This document shows, in pieces, positions 30,621 through 39,216 of a stretch of DNA of 64,000 bases. The DNA is taken from NCBI RefSeq assembly GCF_039534125.1, contig NZ_BAAAUV010000006.1, positions 124,001 through 188,000 on the forward strand, given 5' to 3'. The translations under genes were made by a program, and so were the position numbers. Numbering within the stretch: the stretch's first letter is position 1; each line of letters opens with the position of its first letter. The stretch is from Actinocorallia longicatena (lineage in GTDB: Bacteria > Actinomycetota > Actinomycetes > Streptosporangiales > Streptosporangiaceae). The notes beneath the pieces were generated by a model that was given only the letters and a program-made list of their open reading frames with translations, ran no database searches and was not told the DNA's origin.

Positions 30621-30707
30621 CCAGCCTCCTCGTTGCCGGAACGATTCCCTGGTAAAGGCCCAGTGTATCGGGATACCCCTGCGGGATGTCCGGATACCCC
30701 GCCTGGG

Positions 30708-31229
30708 TCAGACCGTAACGAGGGATTCGATCGGAAGATCCTTCAGCCGGTCACGACCGTTCAGGAAGCTCAGCTCCATCAGCACGCTCAGACCGGCAAC
30801 CTCGGCGCCCGCCCTCCGCACCAGCGACACGGCCGCCTCCGCGGTGCCCCCGGTCGCCAGCACGTCGTCGACGATCAGGACCCTCTCCCCCGGCGCGAAG
30901 GCGTCGCGGTGGACCTCGATCGTGGCGGTGCCGTATTCCAGATCATAGGTGGCGGCGAAGGTCTCTGACGGGAGCTTTCCGGATTTCCGGACGGGAACGA
31001 ACCCGGCGCCGAGTGCCAGGGCCACCGGGGTGGCGAAAATGAACCCACGGGCCTCGAGCCCCACCACCTTGTCGATCCTGCCGTGGGCGTGGTCCGCGAT
31101 CGCCGCGACCACGGCCCTGAAGCCGTCGTGGTCGGCCAGCAGCGGGGTGATGTCCTTGAACATCACGCCCGGCTTCGGGTAGTCGGGCACGTCCCGGACG
31201 AGCTCGTTGATCAGCTGCTGTAGTGACAT
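30708..31229 (-). CDS. apt: Adenine phosphoribosyltransferase
   Basis: The 173-residue enzyme converts adenine and PRPP to AMP in purine salvage. PKPGVMFKDITPLLADHDGF near residue 18, GLEARGFIFATPVALALGAG near 58, and the PRPP-binding loop RVLIVDDVLATGGTAEAAVS near 118 are the family blocks. The ATG at 31229 has GAGGAGAG upstream. A 35-bp palindromic hairpin lies between this gene and secF. It is followed by rsh on the same strand, 87 bp away. Confidence 0.96.
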   Translation of the reverse strand: MSLQQLINELVRDVPDYPKPGVMFKDITPLLADHDGFRAVVAAIADHAHGRIDKVVGLEARGFIFATPVALALGAGFVPVRKSGKLPSETFAATYDLEYGTATIEVHRDAFAPGERVLIVDDVLATGGTAEAAVSLVRRAGAEVAGLSVLMELSFLNGRDRLKDLPIESLVTV

Positions 31230-31249
31230 CCGTCTCTCCTCGCAAAGAA

Positions 31250-31284
31250 GAAGGTGTGCATGATCACTGATCATGCACACCTTC
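31250..31284 (-). terminator. 35-bp perfect palindrome between secF and apt
   Basis: Arms of 17 bases (31250-31266 and 31268-31284) are perfectly complementary around a single central base. Each arm begins or ends with GAAGGTGTGCATGATCA. In the transcribed direction (minus) the hairpin is followed by TTCTTCTTTG, so it is a likely terminator for the secD-secF transcript. The same symmetry could also serve a regulator of apt. Confidence 0.75.
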
Positions 31285-31294
31285 CGGGTTCGTC

Positions 31295-32410
31295 CTAGGG
31301 GCGCCGGGTGCTCCGGGGCCCCTTCTTGGGCTGGTTGCGCGGCCCCGTCTGGACGACCTTGGTGATCGTGGGAGCGTCGCCCGCGGGCTCTCCCCCGGCC
31401 TCCGCGTCGCCCTCGGCACCGACCTCGGCGCCGACCTTGGCCTGGCGCTTCGGGCTCTTGTCGCGCAGCGCGATGTTGGCCCGGAGCTGCTTGTACATCG
31501 GCTCGCGCTCCTTGAGCTGGACGAGCAGCGGCGTCGCCACGCAGATCGAGGAGTAGGTACCGACGATCATGCCGACGAACAGCGCCAGCGACAGGTCCTT
31601 CAGGGTGCCGGCACCCAGGAAGATCGTGCCGATGAAGAGGATCGAGGCCACCGGCAGGATCGCGACCAGCGAGGTGTTCAGCGAACGCACCAGGGTGCTG
31701 CTGAGCGCCTGGTTGGCGGCGTCGCTGTAGGTGATCTTCGACTTCTCGTTGAGCGGCTTCGTGACTTCCTTGATCATGTCGAACACGACGACCGCGTCGT
31801 AGAGCGAGTAACCGAGGATCGTCAGGAAGCCCAGCAGGGTCGCGGGGGTGACCTCGAAGCCGGACCAGGCGTAGATGCCCGCGGTGATGATCAGGTCGTG
31901 GAACAGCGCGACGATCGCCGCCAGCGCCATCCGCCACTCGAACACCACCGACAGGTAGGCGATGATCAAGATCATGAAGACGATCAGCGCCTGCCAGGCC
32001 TTCTTGGTGACGTCGTCGCCCCAGGAGGAACCGACCGACTGGCTGCTGACGTCGCCCTGCGGGACGTTCAGCTCCTCGGAGACGTTCTGCCGGACCTTGA
32101 CGACCTCGGCGTTGGTCAGCGGGCCCGTGGTGACGCGCCAGTTGCTGCCCGTCTTCTGGACCTTCGGCTCCGAGTTCGCGGGGAGCTCGGCCTCGACGGC
32201 CTCGCGCACCTCGGTGATCGAGGCCTCGGACTTGATCGTGAAGACGTTGCCGCCGGTGAACTCCACGCCCGGGTTGAAGCCCCGGACCAGCAGCCCGACG
32301 AGGGAGAAGAGGATCAGCAGGCCGGAGATCGTGTACCAGAGCTTCGGCCGGCCGACGATGTCGGCCGAGAGTTCGCCCTTGACGAACCGCTGCAGAATTC
32401 CCTTGGACAT
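31295..32410 (-). CDS. secF: Protein translocase subunit SecF
   Basis: The 371-residue membrane protein has six expected helices. KLWYTISGLLILFSLVGLLV near residue 24 is the first helix, followed by GFNPGVEFTGGNVF. The SecD/SecF domain contains RMALAAIVALFHDLIITAGI and FLTILGYSLYDAVVVFDMIK near residue 205. A Lys/Glu-rich C-terminal tail follows. With SecD it uses the proton gradient to pull secreted proteins out of SecYEG. Its ATG overlaps the secD stop by one base (TGATG). Confidence 0.96.
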   Translation of the reverse strand: MSKGILQRFVKGELSADIVGRPKLWYTISGLLILFSLVGLLVRGFNPGVEFTGGNVFTIKSEASITEVREAVEAELPANSEPKVQKTGSNWRVTTGPLTNAEVVKVRQNVSEELNVPQGDVSSQSVGSSWGDDVTKKAWQALIVFMILIIAYLSVVFEWRMALAAIVALFHDLIITAGIYAWSGFEVTPATLLGFLTILGYSLYDAVVVFDMIKEVTKPLNEKSKITYSDAANQALSSTLVRSLNTSLVAILPVASILFIGTIFLGAGTLKDLSLALFVGMIVGTYSSICVATPLLVQLKEREPMYKQLRANIALRDKSPKRQAKVGAEVGAEGDAEAGGEPAGDAPTITKVVQTGPRNQPKKGPRSTRRP

Positions 32411-34158
32411 CAGGCCTCCTGGCGCTTCAGACGGGCGACCGGGGTCGGCTTGCTGAGCCGGTGGGAGTCGAGGCCGGAGAGCTTGTGGCCCTTGGCGAAG
32501 AAGTCCCGGCGGGCCAGCAGCGCGACCAGCGGCTTGGTGAAGAAGAACACCACGACGACGTCGATCAGCGTGGTGAGGCCCATCGCGAACGCGAAGCCCT
32601 TGATCCCGCCGACGGCGAGGAAGTAGAGGACCAGCGCAGCGATGAAGGTGACCGCGTCGGCCACGATGATCGTGCGCCGCGCGCGGTTCCAGGCGACCTC
32701 GACCGACGGGCGCAGGGCGCGTCCGAGGCGGAGCTCGTCACGGAGCCGTTCGAAGTACACGATGAACGAGTCCGCCGTGATGCCGATCGAGACGATCAGG
32801 CCGATGATGTGCGGCAGCGAGAGCCGGAACCCCATGTTCTCGCCGAGGATGACCACCGAGATGTAGGTGATCGCCGAGGCCACGATCAGCGAGAGGACCG
32901 CGACCACGCCCAGCGCCCGGTAGTAGAACAGGCAGTACAGGACGACCAGGCCGAGGCCGATCGCACCGGCGATGAGACCGCCGCGGAGCTGGTCGGCGCC
33001 CAGCGAGGACGAGATGTTCTCGATGTTCTGGCCCGAGTCGGGGAACTTCAGCGGCAGCGAGCCGTACTTCAGCGACTGGGCGAGGCCCTTGGCGTACTCC
33101 TCGTTGAAGTCGGTGCCGCCGTTGATGCTGGCGGTGCCGCCGAGGATGGGGCCGCTCTGGATCGCGGGGGCCGAGACGACGCGGCCGTCCAGGACGATCG
33201 CGATGCGGGCCTCGGGGTCGTTCGGGTTGGCCGTGTAGGCCGCGTCCGCGAGCTTGGTCAGATCGCCGAACTGGTCGGCGCCCTTGCTCTTGAACTTGAG
33301 CGCGACCTCCCAGCCGGGCTGGTTGTTCTGGACGTTCGGCGCCTGGGCGTTGGCGTCGGAGATCTCGGTGCCGAGGACCTTGACCGGGCCGAGGATGTAC
33401 TTCTCCTGGCCGTCGGGGTCACAGGCGACCACGAACTGCTTGGTCGGGTCGTCCGCGCCCTCGACCTGGGTTCCGGGCGGGCCCGCCTCGCAGTTCGTCT
33501 TCTCGAACTGGGCGATGACCGCCTTGTCGGTGACCTTGGAGTAGTCCGCGCCGAGGGCCGACGGGTCGATCTCCGGGGTGGTCGTGGTCGTCGGGGCGGG
33601 GGTGGTGCTCTTGGACGTCGTCGGCGTGGGCGTCGGGGCGGCGAACGCCTTCGACAGGGCCCGGTTCTTCGACGACTCGGTCACGTTGGGCTTGACCGAC
33701 TTGGTCGGCTTCGGCGTCGCGGTGCCGGTCGCCGTCGGCGAGGCGGTCGGGGCGACCGTCGCGGTGCCCGCGCCCGCCGCGGAGACCAGGACCTGGCGGA
33801 ACTGCATCTGCGCGGCCGCGCTCACCAGCGAGACGATCCGGCCGGAGTCCTCCTTGTTCCCGGGGACCGAGACGACGATGACGTTGTCGCCCTCCTTGTG
33901 GATGTCGACGTCCGCGAGCCCGCTGCCGTCCACACGGTCACGGATGATCTTGATCGCCTGGTCCATCTGGGCGGCGGGAGCCTTCTTACCGGATTCCGTC
34001 TCGGCCGTCATCGTGACGGACGTGCCACCGGCCAGGTCGAGGCCGAGCTTCGGGGTCGGATGCCCCTGGGCGAACATCACGACGGTCAGCACGGCCATCA
34101 CACCGAAGAGGGTGAGCAGCGTGCGCGCCGGATTGGGGATGTTTCTGTTAGGCGCCAC
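32410..34158 (-). CDS. secD: Protein translocase subunit SecD
   Basis: The 582-residue partner of SecF begins with one membrane helix and PKLGLDLAGGTSVTMTAE near residue 32, the conserved D1 motif. Residues about 135-200 are a Thr/Pro/Ser-rich insertion that is common in actinomycetes and sits in the external domain. The C-terminal part has five more helices with ITADSFIVYFERLRDELRLG near residue 462. It lies between yajC and secF in the standard order. The Thr/Pro block is low-complexity, not a tandem repeat. Confidence 0.96.
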   Translation of the reverse strand: MAPNRNIPNPARTLLTLFGVMAVLTVVMFAQGHPTPKLGLDLAGGTSVTMTAETESGKKAPAAQMDQAIKIIRDRVDGSGLADVDIHKEGDNVIVVSVPGNKEDSGRIVSLVSAAAQMQFRQVLVSAAGAGTATVAPTASPTATGTATPKPTKSVKPNVTESSKNRALSKAFAAPTPTPTTSKSTTPAPTTTTTPEIDPSALGADYSKVTDKAVIAQFEKTNCEAGPPGTQVEGADDPTKQFVVACDPDGQEKYILGPVKVLGTEISDANAQAPNVQNNQPGWEVALKFKSKGADQFGDLTKLADAAYTANPNDPEARIAIVLDGRVVSAPAIQSGPILGGTASINGGTDFNEEYAKGLAQSLKYGSLPLKFPDSGQNIENISSSLGADQLRGGLIAGAIGLGLVVLYCLFYYRALGVVAVLSLIVASAITYISVVILGENMGFRLSLPHIIGLIVSIGITADSFIVYFERLRDELRLGRALRPSVEVAWNRARRTIIVADAVTFIAALVLYFLAVGGIKGFAFAMGLTTLIDVVVVFFFTKPLVALLARRDFFAKGHKLSGLDSHRLSKPTPVARLKRQEA

Positions 34159-34187
34159 TGGTCGTCAATTCTTCCGTAGGGGGCCCG

Positions 34188-34613
34188 TCAGGCCTTGTCG
34201 GCGGTCTTCTCGGACTTGCCGAAGTCGACGCCGGCCGCCTCCGGGGTCTCCTCGTCCTCGACGGCCTTGGTCTCCACGGCGTTGGGCTCGGCCTCGTCAA
34301 CGGCCTCGTCGTCGGAGTCCACGAGCTCGACGTCCTCGACGACCTTCATGACCGCCTGGGCCAGGATGCGGATCTCGACGCCCTCGGCGATCTCCAGGAG
34401 CAGGTCGCCCTCGTCGTTGTCGAGGACGGTGCCGTAGATGCCGCCCGCGGTGACGATCCGCGTTCCCGGCGCGAGGGCCGACTGCATCTTCTGCTGGTCC
34501 TGCTGCCGCTTCTTCTGCGGGCGGATCAGGAAGAAGTAGAAGGCCACCGCGATGAGGATCAGCGGGAGGAAGGAGACGAGCGCGTTGCCCTGGGACTCGG
34601 CTGCGAGAATCAT
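34188..34613 (-). CDS. yajC: Preprotein translocase subunit YajC
   Basis: The 141-residue protein has one N-terminal membrane helix (about 13-30, VSFLPLILIAVAFYFFLI) followed by the family motif RPQKKRQQDQQKM and the cytoplasmic IVTAGGIYGTVL near residue 53. The last 50 residues are acidic, an actinobacterial extension. It associates with SecDF. A plausible promoter (34658-34686) lies 45 bp upstream, so yajC-secD-secF may form its own transcript. Confidence 0.93.
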   Translation of the reverse strand: MILAAESQGNALVSFLPLILIAVAFYFFLIRPQKKRQQDQQKMQSALAPGTRIVTAGGIYGTVLDNDEGDLLLEIAEGVEIRILAQAVMKVVEDVELVDSDDEAVDEAEPNAVETKAVEDEETPEAAGVDFGKSEKTADKA

Positions 34614-34657
34614 GACGTCCTGGTTTCTTGATCGATACGGCCCGGTGCCGGACCCGG

Positions 34658-34686
34658 AGTTTAGAGAGTGCGAGGCGCACCGGCAA
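34658..34686 (-). promoter_or_regulatory. Candidate housekeeping promoter of yajC-secD-secF
   Basis: On the minus strand TTGCCG (34686-34681) is followed after exactly 17 bp by TAAACT (34663-34658). This is close to the -35 and -10 consensus of the actinobacterial main sigma factor. It lies in the 134-bp gap between ruvB and yajC. The call rests on sequence similarity only. Confidence 0.5.
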
Positions 34687-34747
34687 CGACGTGACGATTC
34701 AGCGCGCCACAGAGTTCCCGCGTCGCCGGAACCGTCGATCCGCCAGG

Positions 34748-35803
34748 CTAGTCCGTGTCGGGCGTCACGTCGAACAGCGTGCCGCCCGCGGGGCCCGGGA
34801 CCTGCGGCGGAGCAAGACCCAGGTGGGTCCAGGCGGCGGGCGTGGCGATGCGCCCCCGGGGAGTGCGCGCGAGCAGTCCCTGACGGACCAGGAAGGGCTC
34901 CGCGACGACCTCGACGGTCTCCGGCTCCTCCCCCACCGACACCGCGAGGGTCGACAGGCCGACCGGGCCGCCGCCGAACTTGGTCAGCAGAGCGCGCAGG
35001 ACGGCCAGGTCGAGACGGTCGAGGCCGCTCTCGTCGACCTCGTAGAGATCGAGGGCGCTGCGGGCGAGGTCGAGGGTGACGTAGCCGTCGGCGCGGACCT
35101 CGGCGAAGTCGCGGACGCGGCGGAGCAGCCGGTTGGCGATGCGGGGCGTGCCGCGGGAGCGGAAGGCGACCTCGGCCGCGGCCCGGTCGTCGATCCGCAC
35201 GCCTAGGAGCCCGGCCGACCGCCGCACGATGATCTCGAGCTCGGCGGGATCGTAGAAGTCCATGTGGGCGACGAAGCCGAACCGGTCGCGCAGCGGTCCC
35301 GGCAGCATTCCGGCGCGGGTGGTGGCCCCGACCAGGGTGAACGGGGCGATGTCGAGGGGGATGGCGGTGGCGCCCGGGCCCTTGCCCACCACGACGTCCA
35401 CCCGGAAGTCCTCCATCGCGAGGTAGAGCATCTCCTCGGCGGGGCGGGCCATCCGGTGGATCTCGTCGAGGAAGAGGACCTCGCCCTCCGACAGGGTCGA
35501 AAGGACGGCGGCGAGATCGCCCGCGCGCTCGATGGCCGGGCCGCTGGTGATCCGCAGCGGCCGGCCCAGCTCGGCGGCGATGATCATGGCCAGGGTGGTC
35601 TTGCCCAGGCCGGGACCGCCGGACAGCAGCACGTGGTCGGGGGTGCGCCCGCGCCGCAGCGCGCTGTGCAGGACCAGCGAGAGCTGCTCGCGCACCCGTT
35701 CCTGGCCGATGAAGTCGTCGAGCTTCTTCGGGCGCAGCGCGGCGTCGATCGCCTGGTCGTCGATGTACTGCTCGCCCGACACCAGGCGCTCCTCCTCGCT
35801 CAC
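34748..35803 (-). CDS. ruvB: Holliday junction branch-migration ATPase RuvB
   Basis: The 351-residue hexameric AAA+ motor drives branch migration with RuvA. It shows the N-terminal ALRPKKLDDFIGQERVREQL, Walker A SGGPGLGKTTLAMIIA near residue 63, Walker B EVLFLDEIHRMARPAEEMLY near residue 110, sensor GATTRAGMLPGPLRDRFG near 158, and the C-terminal winged helix ending TPRGRIATPAAWTHLG. The GTG start at 35803 overlaps the ruvA stop (GTGA). Confidence 0.97.
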   Translation of the reverse strand: MSEEERLVSGEQYIDDQAIDAALRPKKLDDFIGQERVREQLSLVLHSALRRGRTPDHVLLSGGPGLGKTTLAMIIAAELGRPLRITSGPAIERAGDLAAVLSTLSEGEVLFLDEIHRMARPAEEMLYLAMEDFRVDVVVGKGPGATAIPLDIAPFTLVGATTRAGMLPGPLRDRFGFVAHMDFYDPAELEIIVRRSAGLLGVRIDDRAAAEVAFRSRGTPRIANRLLRRVRDFAEVRADGYVTLDLARSALDLYEVDESGLDRLDLAVLRALLTKFGGGPVGLSTLAVSVGEEPETVEVVAEPFLVRQGLLARTPRGRIATPAAWTHLGLAPPQVPGPAGGTLFDVTPDTD

Positions 35804-36408
35804 GGGCGGCTCAGCTTACGCAGCGCCGACTTGAGCAGCTCGGGGATCGAGGGGACTTCCTCGCCGGTGAGCTCGTCGGCCACGGCGGCGACGGCCGCCT
35901 CGGCCTCGCGGGCGGGCCAGCCGAGGCTCTGCAGGCCCGCCTGGACCTGCTCGCGCCACGGCTGGACGCGCTGGCGCGGCACCGGAAGATCGTCGGCACC
36001 GCCCACCGGCAGGCCCAGCTTGTCCTTGAGCTCGAGAATGATCTTCTGGGCGCCCTTGGGGCCGATGCCCGACACCAGGGTGAGCGCCTTGGCGTCACCG
36101 GTGGCCACGGCGCGCCGCAGAGCGTTCGGGGAGTGCGTGGCGACCATCGCCAGGGCGACCTTGGGGCCGACGCCGCTGGCCGTCTGGACCAGCTCGAACA
36201 TCACCCGCTCGTCGTCGGTGGCGAAGCCGTAGAGCGTCATGGAGTCCTCGCGGACGACCAGTGAGGTCGCCAGGCGGGCGTCCTCTCCGACCTTGAGCCC
36301 GGCGAGGGTGTTCGGGGCGCAGTGCAGTGCCAGCCCGACCCCTCCGACCTCCACGACGGCCTGGTCGGTGCCGGCCGAGTCGACCCGGCCCCTGACGAAG
36401 GCGATCAT
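35800..36408 (-). CDS. ruvA: Holliday junction DNA-binding protein RuvA
   Basis: The 202-residue protein has the OB-fold start MIAFVRGRVDSAGTDQAVVE, two helix-hairpin-helix stretches (VQTASGVGPKVALAMVA near residue 73 and LVSGIGPKGAQKIILELKDK near 108), and a C-terminal RuvB-binding domain (EAEAAVAAVADELTG). It binds four-way junctions as a tetramer. The ATG at 36408 overlaps the ruvC stop by ATGA. A longer in-frame extension runs over ruvC and is shadow. Confidence 0.97.
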   Translation of the reverse strand: MIAFVRGRVDSAGTDQAVVEVGGVGLALHCAPNTLAGLKVGEDARLATSLVVREDSMTLYGFATDDERVMFELVQTASGVGPKVALAMVATHSPNALRRAVATGDAKALTLVSGIGPKGAQKIILELKDKLGLPVGGADDLPVPRQRVQPWREQVQAGLQSLGWPAREAEAAVAAVADELTGEEVPSIPELLKSALRKLSRP

Positions 36409-36929
36409 CTGCCACCCCTCCGGTAGAGCTGCTGTGCGGCCGCGAGCCGGGAGACGGCCCCTCCGCGCCAAACGTGACAGATCGCGAGGGCGAGGGCGTC
36501 CGCGGCGTCGGCGGGCCTCGGCGCCTCCTTCAGCCGCAGGAGGCGGGTGACCATCATGGTCACCTGGGCCTTGTCGGCGCGGCCGCTTCCCGTGATCGCG
36601 GCCTTGGCCTCGCTCGGGGTGTGCAGCGCCACGGGCAGACCGCGCCGCGCCGCGCACAGCAGCGCGATCCCGGCCGCCTGCGCGGTGCCCATCACGGTCG
36701 AGACGTTGTGCTGGGCGAAGACGCGCTCCACGGCCACGGCCTCGGGCCGGAACCGGTCCAGGACGTCCTCGATCCCCCGCTCGATCCCGACGAGCCGCAG
36801 CGCGAGCTCCTCCTCGGCGGGGGTCCTGATCACCCCGACGTGCACGAGCGTGAGCGGCGACCCGGGAGTGCCGTCGACGACCCCGACGCCGCATCGGGTC
36901 AGGCCCGGGTCCACTCCCAGCACGCGCAA
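36405..36929 (-). CDS. ruvC: Crossover junction endonuclease RuvC
   Basis: The 174-residue resolvase cleaves Holliday junctions. The RNase H-like core shows VLGVDPGLTRCGVGVV at residue 3 (first acidic residue), AVAVERVFAQHNVSTVMGTA near 63 (second), and a C-terminal DAADALALAICH with the remaining acids. The start appears to be TTG at 36929, since the protein then begins MRVLGVDPG as in the family and no ATG or upstream GTG fits. It overlaps ruvA. Confidence 0.95.
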   Translation of the reverse strand: MRVLGVDPGLTRCGVGVVDGTPGSPLTLVHVGVIRTPAEEELALRLVGIERGIEDVLDRFRPEAVAVERVFAQHNVSTVMGTAQAAGIALLCAARRGLPVALHTPSEAKAAITGSGRADKAQVTMMVTRLLRLKEAPRPADAADALALAICHVWRGGAVSRLAAAQQLYRRGGR

Positions 36930-36975
36930 GGCCGCTCCCGATCCGATCTTCCGAACATCAGTTCGTGAAGACGAT

Positions 36976-37012
36976 ACCGCGCCGCACCACCCGCGGGGGT
37001 GCGCGGCGCGGT
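36976..37012 (-). terminator. GC-rich hairpin between yebC and ruvC
   Basis: Ten-base arms (ACCGCGCCGC at 36976-36985 and GCGGCGCGGT at 37003-37012) pair perfectly, with an extra ACC/GGT pairing inside the loop. It lies 11 bp after the yebC stop. No T-run follows on the minus strand, so termination efficiency is unclear. Confidence 0.55.
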
Positions 37013-37023
37013 GGCGGACCTGG

Positions 37024-37782
37024 TTATTCGTCCTCTTCGAGCTCGGCGGCGACGGCCTCGCTCAGGTCGAAGTTCGCCCAGACGTTCTGGACGTCGTCGC
37101 TGTCCTCGAGGGCGTCGATCAGGCGGAAGATCTTGCGGGCGCCGTCGACGTCCAGCTCGATCTGCATGGTCGGCATGAAGGAGGACTCGGCCGACTCGTA
37201 GTCGATGCCGGCGTCCTGGATGGCCTTGCGGACCGGGAGCAGGTCGGTGGCCTCGGAGACGACCTCGAAGTTCTCCCCGAGGTCGTTGATCTCCTCGGCG
37301 CCCGCGTCGAGGGCGGCCATCATGACGTCGTCCTCGGTGGTGCCCGCCTTGGGGACCACGACGACGCCCTTGCGGTTGAACATGTAGGAGACCGAGCCGG
37401 GGTCGGCGAGCGAGCCGCCGTTGCGGGTCAGGGCGACCCGGACCTCGGACGCGGCGCGGTTGCGGTTGTCGGTGAGGCACTCGATGAGCACCGCGACGCC
37501 GTTCGGGCCGTAACCCTCGTACATGATCGTCTGCCAGTCGGCGCCGCCGGCCTCGAGGCCGCCGCCGCGCTTGCGGGCGCGCTCGATGTTGTCGTTGGGG
37601 ACCGAGTTCTTCTTGGCCTTGTAGATGGCGTCGAAGAGGGTGGGGTTGGAGTCGGGGTCGGGGCCGCCGGTCCGCGCCGCGACCTCGATGTTCTTGATCA
37701 GCTTGGCGAAGAGCTTGCCCCGCTTGCTGTCCAGGGCCGCCTTCTTGTGCTTGGTCGTCGCCCATTTGGAATGCCCGGACAT
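37024..37782 (-). CDS. yebC: YebC/PmpR family transcriptional regulator
   Basis: The 252-residue TACO1/YebC protein begins with the diagnostic SGHSKWATTKHKKAALDSKR, followed by NSVPNDNIERARKRGGG near residue 60 and YEGYGPNGVAVLIECLTDN near 90. The C-terminal DALEDSDDVQNVWANFD is also conserved. Relatives act as transcription regulators or in relief of ribosome stalling at proline stretches. The start at 37782 gives the standard N-terminus. It follows pdxT with a 4-bp gap and precedes ruvC, the conserved order. Confidence 0.96.
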   Translation of the reverse strand: MSGHSKWATTKHKKAALDSKRGKLFAKLIKNIEVAARTGGPDPDSNPTLFDAIYKAKKNSVPNDNIERARKRGGGLEAGGADWQTIMYEGYGPNGVAVLIECLTDNRNRAASEVRVALTRNGGSLADPGSVSYMFNRKGVVVVPKAGTTEDDVMMAALDAGAEEINDLGENFEVVSEATDLLPVRKAIQDAGIDYESAESSFMPTMQIELDVDGARKIFRLIDALEDSDDVQNVWANFDLSEAVAAELEEDE

Positions 37783-37786
37783 GCAG

Positions 37787-38389
37787 TTACTCCTCGTCCT
37801 TCGACTTACTAACAAGATCAACAAAATACCGGTGGACACCGTGGTCGCCGGTCAGCTCGGGGTGGTAGGCGGTCGCCATCAGGCGGCCCTGCCGGACCGC
37901 GACGATCCTACCGGCGGACTCGCCGCTCTCCACGCGTCCGAGGATTTCTACACCCTCACCGACCGATTCGACCCACGGCGCGCGGATGAAGACGGCCTCC
38001 AGGGGGGCGCCGTCGAACTCGATCGTGGACTCGTAGGAGTCGACCTGGCGGCCGAAGGCGTTACGGCGCACGACCATGTCGATGCCGCCGATCGTCTCCT
38101 GGCCGTCCATTCCGTCGACGATACGGTTCGCGAGCATGATCATGCCGGCGCAGGAACCGTAGGCGGGCATGCCGCCCTCGATCCGCTTGCGCAGCGGCTC
38201 CAGCAGGTCGAACGCGCGCATCAGCTTCCACATGGCGGTCGACTCGCCGCCCGGGATCACCAGAGCGTCGACCCGCTCCAGCTCCGATGCCCTGCGCACG
38301 GTGACGGTCCGCGCGCCGCAGGCCTCCAGCGCTCGGGCATGCTCGCGGACGTCGCCTTGCAGGGCGAGGACTCCGATGAGGACGGACAC
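37787..38389 (-). CDS. pdxT: Pyridoxal 5'-phosphate synthase glutaminase subunit
   Basis: The 200-residue class I glutaminase supplies ammonia to PdxS for vitamin B6 synthesis. GVLALQGDVREHARALEACG at residue 6, LVIPGGESTAMWKLM near 44, the nucleophile Cys in PAYGSCAGMIMLA near 79, and ATAYHPELTGDHGVHRYF near 172 with His and Glu complete the triad. The GTG start at 38389 fits the family. It is separated from pdxS by one unrelated gene but on the same strand. Confidence 0.96.
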   Translation of the reverse strand: MSVLIGVLALQGDVREHARALEACGARTVTVRRASELERVDALVIPGGESTAMWKLMRAFDLLEPLRKRIEGGMPAYGSCAGMIMLANRIVDGMDGQETIGGIDMVVRRNAFGRQVDSYESTIEFDGAPLEAVFIRAPWVESVGEGVEILGRVESGESAGRIVAVRQGRLMATAYHPELTGDHGVHRYFVDLVSKSKDEE

Positions 38390-38459
38390 AGGTGAAGACC
38401 CTTCGGGAACGCGGACGGTGCTCAGTCTAGAACGCCGCGCGAGTCCCGTGATCTTCCCC

Positions 38460-39071
38460 CTATCCGAGGCGGAAGCGGCTCAGCGGCAGTTCCAGCGGGA
38501 GGAAGCCGTCCTCCCCGCGGTCGGCGAGATCCCGGCCGAACAGCTGCCGGGCCAGGTCCAGGCCGAACTGTTCCTGGTCGAACGGGAGCGGCACGTCGCC
38601 GGCCCCCGCGTCGATGGACTTCCAGTACGGCGCCTCGGCGTCCAGGCGTTCACCCTGGTCGACGACGACGCCGTCCTCGGCCGTCACGTAGACGTCCCGC
38701 TTCAGCTCCCCGCGGGAGTACCAGCGGAACCAGCACCCGGCGACCATGGTGTGGAGCACCAGGACCCCGCAGTCGGAGTCGGGCAGCGCCGAGGCGATCG
38801 AGTCGGCGACGTGCCTGGCCTCGTCGTCCAGGCAGAACAGCCTGCGGTCGCAGACCACGAGGGCGTCGGGATAGACCCCGATGAACATCTCGTCCTGGTA
38901 GGGCCAGAGCGCGAAGTCCAGCACCGTCGCGCCGGTCTCCTCGACCGCCGCGGTCGGATAGAGCCGCCTCGCCAGGTCCAGTGCCGCGTCCGCGTCCGGT
39001 TCGAGCCCGGGTCGGAAGATCCGCCCGGGCTCGCCACTGCTCGCGCACGCCAGCGCGACCGACCAACCCAT
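38460..39071 (-). CDS. Conserved actinobacterial protein (DUF6928-like)
   Basis: The 203-residue protein starts MGWSVALACASSGEPG. It contains LYPTAAVEETGATVLDFALW then PYQDEMFIGVYPDALVVCDR, which I associate from memory with the DUF6928 family in actinomycetes. It has no signal peptide or membrane segment and no catalytic motif that I can name. It lies between pdxS and pdxT, 71 bp upstream of the latter. An upstream extension in frame to 39185 is Pro/Arg-rich and probably not translated. Confidence 0.7.
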   Translation of the reverse strand: MGWSVALACASSGEPGRIFRPGLEPDADAALDLARRLYPTAAVEETGATVLDFALWPYQDEMFIGVYPDALVVCDRRLFCLDDEARHVADSIASALPDSDCGVLVLHTMVAGCWFRWYSRGELKRDVYVTAEDGVVVDQGERLDAEAPYWKSIDAGAGDVPLPFDQEQFGLDLARQLFGRDLADRGEDGFLPLELPLSRFRLG

Positions 39072-39216
39072 AGCCCGTGTCCCTCCCGGCCGGGATTCCC
39101 ACCCTGGTCCCGGCTTCGCCAGCGTAACTTTCGGGACCGCCCAGCGGGAGGGGAATCGACCGGGATCTACCGGGCGTTCGGGCATTTGTCAGGATCGGGT
39201 CAGGGTGAACCGGTGG

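Noticed and set aside
30677..30700. Short direct repeat of GGGGTATCC (minus strand) between rsh and apt
   Set aside because: Two copies of nine bases with small differences are not enough to call a regulatory or mobile repeat.
28908..30968. A 686-residue open frame on the plus strand opposite rsh
   Set aside because: No recognisable motif; rsh with HD, synthetase, TGS and ACT domains occupies the minus strand.
33560..33780. Thr/Pro-rich repetitive stretch within secD as a possible tandem repeat
   Set aside because: It is irregular low-complexity coding sequence typical of actinomycete SecD, with no fixed repeat unit.
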